Shown: positions 17,362 through 26,900 of the stretch, in pieces
How the letters are laid out: each line of letters begins with the position of its first letter
Numbering within the stretch: position 1 is the first letter of the stretch
NCBI RefSeq assembly: GCF_001661495.1
Contig: NZ_BDDT01000001.1
Span: 682,001-746,000 of the forward strand
Length of the DNA stretch: 64,000 nt
Direction: 5' to 3'
Origin: Pseudoalteromonas prydzensis
GTDB lineage: Bacteria; Pseudomonadota; Gammaproteobacteria; Enterobacterales; Alteromonadaceae
Position numbers and translations under genes: made by a program
The notes under the pieces: model-generated
Told to the model about the DNA's origin: nothing
The model's database searches: none
What the model saw: the letters and a program-made list of their open reading frames with translations, nothing else

Positions 17362-18204
17362 ATGACCAAATTTGCTGTTGGGATCATAGTCAGTTTTTTA
17401 TTAGCTGGTATGCCTTTATTTGCCACGGCTAAAAAGCCATTAAAAGTGCAGATCATGACCGACTTTGCATCACAGATAAATAACGATCCCCTGAATATTG
17501 CCAACACCTTCATGCTAGATATTGAAAAACAACTCAATGGTGCTATTGCATTAAACTTTATTTCAGCAAGTAGATTAAGAGAGTGGCAACAATTACACAC
17601 CATGAAAGACGTATGTTTATTCAATAAAACCAAAACCCCCGAACGCCTACAAAACGCCTTTTTTAATACCTACCCTATTATGGCGTTTCCGGCTAATCGC
17701 TTAGTCGTTTATAATCATCCCGAACTACCTGACAGTATTAGTTTAAATGACGCTATAAACACATATAAGCTTACCATCGGCATTACTTCTGGGCGTTCTT
17801 ACGGTCATGAAATAGACGACTATATTGCTAAGCATCCGAACTCGTTTATAACATTGGGAGGTACAACTAGCGCGTACCGTCTTAGCCAAATGTTATTTCA
17901 AAATAAGTTCGATGCAATAATTGAATACAGTGCCGTTTTTATGTCCCGTCACGGCAACGATCCAAAAGCCGCAAATGTGCGTTACCTAAGTGTAGACAAA
18001 ACCACACAAGCAGTGTTTGGCTTTATTGCTTGCTCGCAATCAGAGCAAGGAAAACAAGCGATTTCGCTATTTGATCAAGCATTACAAACGCCAGAAATCC
18101 AGCAAATAATCATTAATAGTCATAAACAAATATTTGCACCACCAGAACAGTCATTGATGGTAGGCGCGTTACAAGATGCGTTTGAAACATCCGCAAGTCA
18201 CTAG
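17362..18204 (+). CDS. Periplasmic solute-binding-like protein (SBP_bac_3 type), orphan
   Basis: A 280-residue exported protein with a signal peptide (K-F-A-V-G-I-I-V-S-F-L-L-A-G-M-P-L-F-A-T-A, cleavage near residue 24). The remainder follows the type II periplasmic-binding pattern of amino-acid-binding proteins: V-C-L-F-N-K-T-K-T-P-E-R, the hinge region Y-K-L-T-I-G-I-T-S-G-R-S-Y-G and F-D-A-I-I-E-Y-S. Many such proteins in Alteromonadales are not linked to a transporter and may be sensors. None is encoded next to it here: the neighbours are upp-uraA (divergent) and an oxidoreductase (convergent, 4-base overlap). The ligand is unknown. Confidence 0.65.
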   Translation: MTKFAVGIIVSFLLAGMPLFATAKKPLKVQIMTDFASQINNDPLNIANTFMLDIEKQLNGAIALNFISASRLREWQQLHTMKDVCLFNKTKTPERLQNAFFNTYPIMAFPANRLVVYNHPELPDSISLNDAINTYKLTIGITSGRSYGHEIDDYIAKHPNSFITLGGTTSAYRLSQMLFQNKFDAIIEYSAVFMSRHGNDPKAANVRYLSVDKTTQAVFGFIACSQSEQGKQAISLFDQALQTPEIQQIIINSHKQIFAPPEQSLMVGALQDAFETSASH

Positions 18205-19169
18205 TTTAAAATTTGCTCCATCACCCAGCTGGTATGCGTTGCAGTTTTACCCGTTGATGGGTGTTCAATATCATTTAAAAGTGCTGCAGCTAAATTTTCA
18301 ACATGATGTTGCTGAACATGCACAGGGTTATCAATACTGAACTGAACGTGTCCTTGTTCATTAAGCAGCGAAATAACTTGCTCATCAAAGACACTAAAGC
18401 TGATCTCCCCCTTTTCACCATACACAGTTACAACATCGAAACGTGAAAAACCGCCAAAATTCCAGCTGCCTGAGCCAGTAATGCCATTTTTATGCTGCCA
18501 ACAAGCCGTGATTGCATCAAACGCGTTATATAAATTTTGTTGATTGCCAGCTAAGCCTTTAACCTGTTCATAATCACCAAATAGATAACCGAATAAATCC
18601 AGCCCATGACTTGCTAAATCATCAAAGTATCCACCTAGGGCTATGGCTTTATCAGTACGCCAATTGTAGTTTCCTGATTTATCTTGCTCGCTGGCGGCTT
18701 TACTTAAGTGCCAATTAACATGGCGTACTTGACCAATTTCGCCTGCATCAATAAGGCTTTTCACTTTATTGAAACGCGGCAAAGAGCGACGATAGTACGC
18801 TACATATAAAGGAATATTTTTACAACTAAACGCCTCTAAAATAGCTTCACTTTGCGCTAAAGTGGGTGCTAGTGGTTTTTCAATACAACACGGTTTACCT
18901 GCTGCGGCTACTTTTAGCGCCAGCTCTAAGTGACTATCTGGCGGAGTGGCTATATATACTGCATCAATGTCGCTGCTGGCTATTAATTCATCCGCGCTGT
19001 TAAAAACCAGCGGCACGTTATGACGTTTTGCATAATCAGCAGCAAGTGCAACATCTCTGCGAGTGACCCCTTGTAGTATAAAGCCCTCAGTGTGTTGATA
19101 GGCCGGGCCGCTTTTTACTTCTGTCACAGCACCACAGCCAATCATCCCCCAGCGAATTTGTTTCGTCAT
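18201..19169 (-). CDS. Gfo/Idh/MocA-family NAD(P)-dependent oxidoreductase
   Basis: A 322-residue two-domain oxidoreductase. The Rossmann domain starts W-G-M-I-G-C-G-A-V-T-E (about 7-17), followed by I-D-A-V-Y-I-A-T-P-P-D-S-H and the catalytic E-K-P-L-A-P (about 93-98), all standard in this family. The C-terminal half has the family's beta-sheet domain with H-G-L-D-L-F-G-Y-L-F-G. Members oxidise or reduce sugars and related polyols, or cleave bilins and glycosides; the substrate is not evident. Its start overlaps the stop of the kinase-like gene by 4 bases, so the two act as a pair. It overlaps the convergent binding-protein gene by 4 bases at its 3' end. Confidence 0.88.
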   Translation of the reverse strand: MTKQIRWGMIGCGAVTEVKSGPAYQHTEGFILQGVTRRDVALAADYAKRHNVPLVFNSADELIASSDIDAVYIATPPDSHLELALKVAAAGKPCCIEKPLAPTLAQSEAILEAFSCKNIPLYVAYYRRSLPRFNKVKSLIDAGEIGQVRHVNWHLSKAASEQDKSGNYNWRTDKAIALGGYFDDLASHGLDLFGYLFGDYEQVKGLAGNQQNLYNAFDAITACWQHKNGITGSGSWNFGGFSRFDVVTVYGEKGEISFSVFDEQVISLLNEQGHVQFSIDNPVHVQQHHVENLAAALLNDIEHPSTGKTATHTSWVMEQILN

Positions 19170-20128
19170 TCTAGCTTGCTCCCAAAATTTATTTTTGTAA
19201 TTTGATATTGTTTGCGCATATAGGTATTAACCTTTGCATGTTCTGGGCTCCACCCCATTAAAAATCGGTAAAAGTCAGCCCATGCAAGCGGCCATAATTT
19301 TTGCCATTCGTTAATCACAGTGGCCGTATAGTCACTGTTGCCAAACGTCTGCATCGCATTGCTAAAGTGCTGAAAGTAATCGGCTAAATAATCATCCGCA
19401 GTATCATCTAATTGTTGTTCAGTTAAACAACTACCCAAAAAATACATTACATCAACAACACCAATACCTGCCCCAACATATTGAAAGTCATAACCTAGAA
19501 CTTCCATAGTAGAACTATTAACAGTGAAGTTAGCCAGTTTTGCATCACCATGAATAAGCGTTTGATAATGACAAGCGCGCAGTGTTTTATCTATATCATC
19601 AGCGTGGTGTTTAATGGCGGTGTCGGCCATTTTTTCATATTCATCTGGACGAGTAGCTAAATGCCAATAACTCCCCTGCTGCCAAAGGCCATCAGGTTTA
19701 ACTTGAAAATGAAAAGCATGAAAATAGCCAAGCCACTTTAAAATAGCTGCAATATGTTGATGATTTACTTGCGCATTAGTAAATCCAGCAGCGACAAAGT
19801 CAGCAAATACCATCACCTTCTGTTGTTGGTGCTCTAGAGTATCATAACAATTTAACGCACGCGCTTGCGCTGGTAAGTGCGGCGCATACTGTTGATACCA
19901 ATGAAATTCTACTTCATAAGAGTGACGTTTACGGTTAATCGCAAACTCAGTTTGTGAAATTCGTGGATGATTAATGTGATCGGGCACACTAATCGCTTTG
20001 ATCACACACGCTTTATCATCCAAACGACAACGCACTATTTCACCACAACCACTCCACAAAGCAGTAATTTTTTCTGTAATTTCAATACTTTTATAATGAA
20101 GACTAATTAAAGGCAGATAAAAAGACAT
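19166..20128 (-). CDS. Phosphotransferase-family (APH/choline-kinase-like) protein
   Basis: A 320-residue small-molecule kinase of the aminoglycoside/choline phosphotransferase superfamily. The catalytic loop L-I-H-G-D-A-K-L-A-N-F and the metal-binding segment G-Y-D-F-Q-Y-V-G (the usual D-F/D-W position) are intact. It also has a bridging Q-Q-K-V-M-V-F-A-D-F segment and G-V-V-D-V-M-Y-F-L-G. The frame is open to a TTG at 20137, but ATG 20128 is preferred. The substrate is unknown; the family includes kinases for choline, ethanolamine, sugars and steroids. A 4-base overlap couples it to the Gfo/Idh oxidoreductase, which suggests sequential steps on one small molecule. No antibiotic-resistance role is suggested by the context. 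Confidence 0.75.
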   Translation of the reverse strand: MSFYLPLISLHYKSIEITEKITALWSGCGEIVRCRLDDKACVIKAISVPDHINHPRISQTEFAINRKRHSYEVEFHWYQQYAPHLPAQARALNCYDTLEHQQQKVMVFADFVAAGFTNAQVNHQHIAAILKWLGYFHAFHFQVKPDGLWQQGSYWHLATRPDEYEKMADTAIKHHADDIDKTLRACHYQTLIHGDAKLANFTVNSSTMEVLGYDFQYVGAGIGVVDVMYFLGSCLTEQQLDDTADDYLADYFQHFSNAMQTFGNSDYTATVINEWQKLWPLAWADFYRFLMGWSPEHAKVNTYMRKQYQITKINFGSKLE

Positions 20129-20361
20129 ACACACCAACGTTTACGCAACTAGTGCGTAGTATGGCATAGACAGTAGTACATTAAAGGACCTATGTTTTAA
20201 ATATCTGATAGTTTAGCTATAACACTGCTCAACTTTCCGAAGGTTTCTGACAAAGACAAGTTTTACTTTACCCTAATAACCACTAAATCAGTAAACTGGG
20301 CCACCTTACAACAGCACTAGCATTCGAATAAAAAACTGTAGAAGGGTTCAAAATAACCAGC

Positions 20362-20377
20362 GCCACTACATAGTGGC
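20362..20377. repeat. Short perfect palindrome in the gap after the toxin locus
   Basis: GCCACTACATAGTGGC is a 7-base-pair inverted repeat with a 2-base centre. It lies in the 379-base gap 20129-20507, in which I see no coding sequence. Function is unknown. Confidence 0.4.
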
Positions 20378-20407
20378 ACTGACACATATTGCACAGCCTG
20401 CTGCTAG

Positions 20408-20444
20408 CAAGTGCGCAGTTCTACTGGGGTTAGCTGCGCACTTG
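20408..20444 (-). terminator. Perfect 11-bp hairpin downstream of the toxin/immunity pair
   Basis: CAAGTGCGCAG pairs perfectly with CTGCGCACTTG around a 15-base loop. It begins 64 bases past the stop of the putative immunity gene. No T run follows on the minus strand, so it may stabilise the 3' end or end transcription weakly. The remainder of 20129-20507 shows nothing recognisable. Confidence 0.45.
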
Positions 20445-20507
20445 ATGAATAATTTTAATGAAGCGATTGATAGGAAAAGGCAAGGTGATCTATCTCATTA
20501 TTTTCCT

Positions 20508-20954
20508 TTAGCACTTGAAACCTATTACAAATGGTAATGTACCGTTAATTGCATTTAAAATATCAACACTTGGGTAGTTCCCCTTTATCGATGTTACCTT
20601 GCCATTTTCATTAACAAAGCATGCTTTCGAAAAAGTAAATACTAAAATTTCAGTTCGAAATGAGTTCACGCACTTTTCAGGTATTGCTATAAACCTATCA
20701 AAAACGTGACTGATATCTTGACTTCCATCGAGATTAGAACGAAACCAAGCGATATCAGCGGAAATTATTATCCATTCATTCACCCTTTTTATTTGTACCT
20801 CATTAGCACCTAAGGTAAGGGCATCATTTAATATACCCGATGCAATTTCATTTCCCGGATAATCTATATTTGACAGATATTTTTCCGGTTGTTTCTTAAT
20901 CAAATCTGTAGGTTTAGAGACTGGTTTTAAGTCTTTTAATGTATATTTTTTCAT
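20508..20954 (-). CDS. Putative immunity protein for the RHS toxin
   Basis: A 148-residue soluble protein without signal peptide or membrane span. Its ATG overlaps the TGA of the large RHS gene (ATGA), so translation is coupled. Small unrelated genes directly after the variable toxic end of RHS proteins normally encode cognate immunity proteins, and that is the basis of this call. I do not recognise the sequence itself. It has a basic N-terminus (M-K-K-Y-T-L-K-D-L-K-P-V-S-K), then mixed alpha/beta with W-I-I-I-S-A-D-I-A-W-F. Its base composition is AT-rich, like the toxic end of the RHS gene and unlike the RHS core. A cytoplasmic location would protect against toxin reaching the cytosol. Confidence 0.6.
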   Translation of the reverse strand: MKKYTLKDLKPVSKPTDLIKKQPEKYLSNIDYPGNEIASGILNDALTLGANEVQIKRVNEWIIISADIAWFRSNLDGSQDISHVFDRFIAIPEKCVNSFRTEILVFTFSKACFVNENGKVTSIKGNYPSVDILNAINGTLPFVIGFKC

Positions 20955-23900
20955 GGTGTAGCTACTATTTCTTGTGCTTTTCTATAAGAATTAAAGGTTC
21001 CAAACGCTTCAGGTGGAACTAAGAACTCGTAACCGTCGGCTTTAAATCCTCCGATTGGAATTTTATTAAAACTAGCTCCATTTGCATTTAAGCCTCCAAG
21101 AGCTTTATTTGATATCATGAATTTAATTACAGCGCCTTCCCCACGGCGTAATGCAAAAAATTCAGCATCATTATAGTCAGTCGCCAAATAAAACCCCGGT
21201 AAACCATCTATTTTATTTCCTGATGCAATTACTGCATTTAGGGGTTCACCATTTAAAATTCGAAGAGCTGACTGAACATCTGTACCATGATACAAGACGA
21301 TTCCGCCATCAGCACTCCTTACTCTAGCGATAGCAGCCGACTGCTCTTGTTCGTAAGATGATATATTTGCAGCTATTACTGGAGCTGCTAGATCTTCCAT
21401 TTCCTCATCTGTTGCTGTTGGCATTGGTGCTAAGCCTAAACCTGCAACCCCTCCTCTTTTTAGGCTACCAACTGCGGCTTTTCCGACACCTTCAGCTGTT
21501 TCAAGCACTTTATCTAATGTACCTGCTGTAGGATTTGTAGCCCCTTTTGCATTACCAGCTGATGGAGCAGCAGTATTAGTTGCCATTTGTTTTTGACTAC
21601 CAATATCCATGGCTTTCATTGCGGTGCCAATCGCACCTGCACCTTGCGCCATCGCAGAGTTTACTTCTGCCCCATTCTTAAAGTTCACGTCTTTTACAAC
21701 TGTACTTCCGACAGTCTTACCATCCATCTTGACGTCAACTTTCATATCACCGCAGTCTTTTATTCGTGTGCCAGTCGCAGCGGCACAGTAGCCTGTAGGA
21801 TCTGTCCCACTTAACGGGTTATTCATAATATACGAATAAGGATTAATACTCTGGCTATTCGTGGGGCTTTGAATAACGGGGTCAACCGACATAAACCGCC
21901 CAAGGTTATAATCGTACACCCGCCCGTTCATATGAATAAGCTCTACATTATCCAAATGTTCGTGGTCAGTAAAGCCTCTTCGTGTTTTAGCTTTATCTAA
22001 GTCATCAAGTTTTGAATTACCATACGCCTTTAAGTCGCCACTTGCCAGCCTAGGTTTGCCAAATGGGTCAAAGTTGCGCTCGGCTTCTACTTGGCCGTTG
22101 TGGTCGGTGAATACCCGTGCACTGCCGAGGCGGTCACGGTGGGTGTAGCGGATGGTTGTGCCTTCATCGGTGGTTTGGCTTATTACTGCAATGTCGTCTA
22201 TGTAAGCTCGCCACGTGGTTTTGGTGCCGTTTATTTCTTCTTCATAGAGCTTATCGCTGTAATAGGTGGTCACACTGCCGTTCACTTGCTTAAAGCGCAT
22301 ATGCTGCGGGCCATAGGTAAAATTGAGGGTTTTGCCGCTTTTTATAATTTGTGTGGGTTTGTCCATCGCGTTATAGGTGGCGCTTGTTAGCCCGTCGCCT
22401 TTAGTCATGTTGCCTCGGGCGTCATAAGCAAAGGTTTTCCAGCTACCGCTGCGATAAATTCGTTTTACTGCATTGGGCCCGCCAGTTGTGCCGTTTTCAT
22501 AATCATACTGCGATGCGTAGTCTGATTTTGATAAGAGGTTACCCACGGCATCATAGCTGTAGTCAATCGTAGTAATGCCATTGATAGCATTACTTTCTAA
22601 ACGGTGTAATGCGTCATAGTCATAACTTTCGCTAAAGCTGTGTTGGTTACCAATGCTTCCCGTGGTGATATCAACGGCTTTTAAATTACCAAAGCCATCA
22701 TAGGCTGAGTAATCGATACTCATGATATTGCTGTTATTTTTAGCAATGGTTTTTAAGGTCATCTGGCCATTTTTAGTGCTGTATGCGGTGTTTTCTATTA
22801 ACCCGTTACCTAGGGTTCCTTGTGTTATATTACCAAACGCATCGTGCTCCGTGATGGCTTTATACACATAACCGTTCGCTGCATTTTTTACCTGTGTTTG
22901 ATAACCTGCATCATTATAGATGTATTCTAAGGTAAGGTTATTGGGGTAACGCAGCCCTTTTACACGGCCATAATTACTGTCGTAAAAGGTGGTTGTGGTG
23001 TAGCTTTTACCACTGCCTGCAATGGTTTGACTGCTTGGCCGACCGCGATTGTCGTAGGTATACGTTTTTGTTACATCATTGCCTGTGGCTTGGTTTAATT
23101 GCCCTAAACCATACGTTGCACCATCGTATGTGTAGGTGAGTGTATTTTCACCTGTGGCGGTGCGGCGTGTAACGCGGCCAAGCACATCCGTTACATAACT
23201 TACCGCTTTATTCCCTGCGCGGGATTCATATTGCAATTCGCCAAAGCCGTTGTATTGGAAATTAGTGATGCCTTGGTTTGGGTCATTCACTTGTGTTTTT
23301 TGCCCCAGTGCATTGTACTTAGCGACAATGTTATTCCCGTTGGCATCTTGAATGATAATGGGTAGCCCTTGATTATTATAGCTGTAACGGGTTACGCCAT
23401 TATTAGCATCAACCGTTTGCATTAGTTGTTTAAGGCTATTGTACGTGCGCGATATAGCTAACGTTATGCCGTAACAATCTTCGTTCACGGTAATATTGGT
23501 TGTAAGGCCTGCATAGTCATAGTCTGTGGTCATATCACCACAGTGTTGCGCCGTTACTTTTTCAATTGCTCGCCCTAATGTATCGTATGCGTAGGTGCTG
23601 CCGTATCGGGTGGCATATTCTTTGTAAGGCACTGACTCGAATGTTTTGTCACCGACACTATTATAAATAACATCGGAGAATACCCAATCACCATGAAACC
23701 CTTCTACCGCAGTGCGTAATGTTCGCCCTAGTTTATCCTGATAAATTTTTTGTGTAGGTTGCCCTGCTGCTGTCTGTAATACTTGTAATACCGCATGCGC
23801 TGGCGCTTGCTCATCAGCCTCTTGCACGGCGGTGTATTGAATTGGCATACCCGCCGTTTGTACACTATAAGGGCGATTATAAGCATCATAACGATAGTTG

Positions 23901-26900
23901 GTTACTTGATAATGGCTGCCGCTAAGTTGTTGCTGTGTTTGTGTTACCTGCCCTGTTGCTGGGTTTACTTTGGTATAGCTAATATGCCCTTTCGCATTAG
24001 TTTGCTTATAAGGGAAATAACCGTCGCTTGCCTCACTGGTGCCATTTTTACTGTACGTGGTTGATGTAGTGCGCGTTTGGTCTACCCAACTGCCACTACT
24101 GTTGCGCACTTTCGTTGTTTGGCTAACAGAAAGTGGCAAGCCATAGGCGTTGTAACTGGTCGTTACTGTACTGCCATAACCAGAGTTTGAACCTGCGAGC
24201 TGGCTACTGATGAGTACCGTTTGCGGTTGCCTACTTGTGTGGTAATTGCTGTAAGCTGTGGTTAAGCTCGTTGTTTTATCAAACTCAGCATTGGTGAATG
24301 GGTCGCTTGAGTGGCGGTTTGCAATACTGGCTTTCGTCGTCGTTTTGCTGGTGAGCTTATTTAACCACCAATTATTTTCATTACTGTCATACACTTGCAC
24401 TTCGCTTGTTGAATATGTCCCCCAATCATCCGCCACCTGCGTTGATGCAGCAGTTACATTGCCGTACTCATCTATCCCGGTGATGTTTTTGTTGGTGCGT
24501 GTGAGCTCCGCTTTAGTGCTTAAATCACGCGTTACTTGGGTGGTCGTGCGAGGGTAGACACTGTACACACCCGCTATACTGTGATTGACGTTATCACGCC
24601 ACTCGGTATTTGAGTAACTTAAGGCCATGCTTTCGCTTGCAGCAGAGCCCAGTAGCCCATCCCCTCGTGTTACATAATCATCATGCGTAAAGGTGGCTTG
24701 GCGTGTTAATTTACCTTGATACGGAAAGACTTGTTTAAAGTCAGACTGGGTAATCAAACCTCGGCTTACGTCTCCTTCTATTATACTCTTAAAGCCCATA
24801 AAACCACGGCCTTGAGCGTTGTATACTGCCCCTGAATAATTATATTTACGCTCACTATCACCCGCTAAACCATTACTTTGTTTAAAACTAGATACAACGT
24901 ACATTGACGAAGCAAAGTTAAAGTATCCATTACCGTTGACTATATCGTTCGAGAGTAAGTTGTAATCGAGTTCGTTACTTGAAAGCGGTCTTAAGCGCCA
25001 TTGAGACTTAACACCCAATCCATTTTCAACACTGTTAATTATATCACTTGCAGCATAGTCACTACCTGTAATACCACTACCAGAGCCATAATTGCGGTTA
25101 ATATAGACTCCATATTGAGATTCATAACCGGCAAAGTCCCCTGAAGCATTGCCTTTGAAGGAATACCCCTCCGCGATAGAGTGATTAAATATAAAACTTT
25201 TTAAACCTGTACCATAAGCATCAACAAAAGCAGAATCATATGCACTTCCAATGTAACTCGTTGACTCTTTTCTGGCTTCAATATTTCCATTACTTTGTTG
25301 ATCAAAATAAATTGCATCAAATTGGTAAATACTTTTATCTGCCAATGTACTATTAATAGAAGATCTCGCATTAAAATTTTGACTCGCATAATAAAAACCA
25401 TAAAGCGCATTGCCACATCTTTGTTCAAGCCTACTCGTTGGTCTTTGGGTACCAATTAATGCACACCCTTCAAGTATTCGCTCTCCGGGCATCAAAAGTT
25501 CAGCTTGCCCATCTCCATTTATATCCTCAACAATAAAGGCATCTAGATATTTAGGCACTCGCCTGATATCTTGCTCATTCTCATTGTGATAAATGTATTC
25601 TATTTTTACATCTATTAAGTCAGAAGAAAGCATTATTTCAGGTGAAAATTCAAGTTTCCCCATATTAATACGGTATGTTAAAAAAGTACTTCCACTACGA
25701 TACTCCCAACCTAACCAATCAAGTAACCCATCACCGTTTATATCCATAAAGTAGCTAAGGCCTGGCTCAAGAGGATCCGTGCTCACTTGAAAAGGGCTAC
25801 TATGACTAGTTTGATAATTCTCTTCACCCAAGTAAAATGCTGATGGTATTGGCTGTAAATATGAAATTCTAAGACCAGCTCCTGTACTTACCTTCATCAA
25901 ATCAATGGTTCCATCACCTGTCAAATCCCCCAAAACAGAATAATCAGTTGCTAAAGAAAATCTTGTGCCACTTCGATGAGTACTTAGCGGAAATTGAGCA
26001 TGAGCTAAAGAGAAAGGTGTTGTTATATTTTTGCTATTTAGATACAACACTAACCGTGGTGATGACCCTGCTTGGTAAATTAAGATATCCGGCCAGCCAT
26101 CGTTATTAAAATCTGCAATTGAACGAATATAACTATCTCTTAATCCAAAGTGTGATGAATCAGGCATCGGAATACCAGCGTTAACGGTTCCACCTGTGCT
26201 AAGTTGAATTTGGATTGATTTATTTACTATTGTCCAGCTATCACTTTTACCATCCAAATCAAAGTCTCCCGTATGACACTCATATTTACGGGTGTACTTG
26301 TTATAAGTACATGAGTCAAACTCACGTTGATTTGGTGTAAATTCCCCTTCTGCGTTTACATAATACCCCTGCCAATCCCTAACACCATCACCATTTAGAT
26401 CTCCCCTTGGAATGACTGAACTTAAACTACTCACGTTTTGATATAGCATATTTCCTTCACCGCCAAGAGGCTCAATTGGTAGTGTAGGTGCTTGTTCTGC
26501 CCATTGAATATTAGTCGCTAGAAAACACTTATTATTTTTTTCACATTGCGTTAGTTCATTTAACAATGGCCGACCAGAAAACTCACTTGTAGCGTAATTT
26601 AAACTGTAGCTTCGCACTAAATCATCACTATTTTTTACAGTAACTATTTGAAGCCGCTGTGTTGACGAGTACTTGCCACCTGCTATATAGCCACTATTTG
26701 GGACATTTTTTCCCTCATAAGTAAAACTAACTGCTTGAATACCTTTTGAACTAATGCTATTGCCCGTATAAGTTATTTCTGTCAGTAATTTCTCACCCAC
26801 GCCAAAGTTTTCATACTCATAATGAATATAATTTTTCGCAGTCGCATCATGTTGATATTCAATCAACCACGAATACGCAGCACTTTTGCCACCATGTACT

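Noticed and set aside
20129..20507. Possible gene in the gap between kinase and immunity protein
   Set aside because: All frames are broken by stops; only two inverted repeats are seen.
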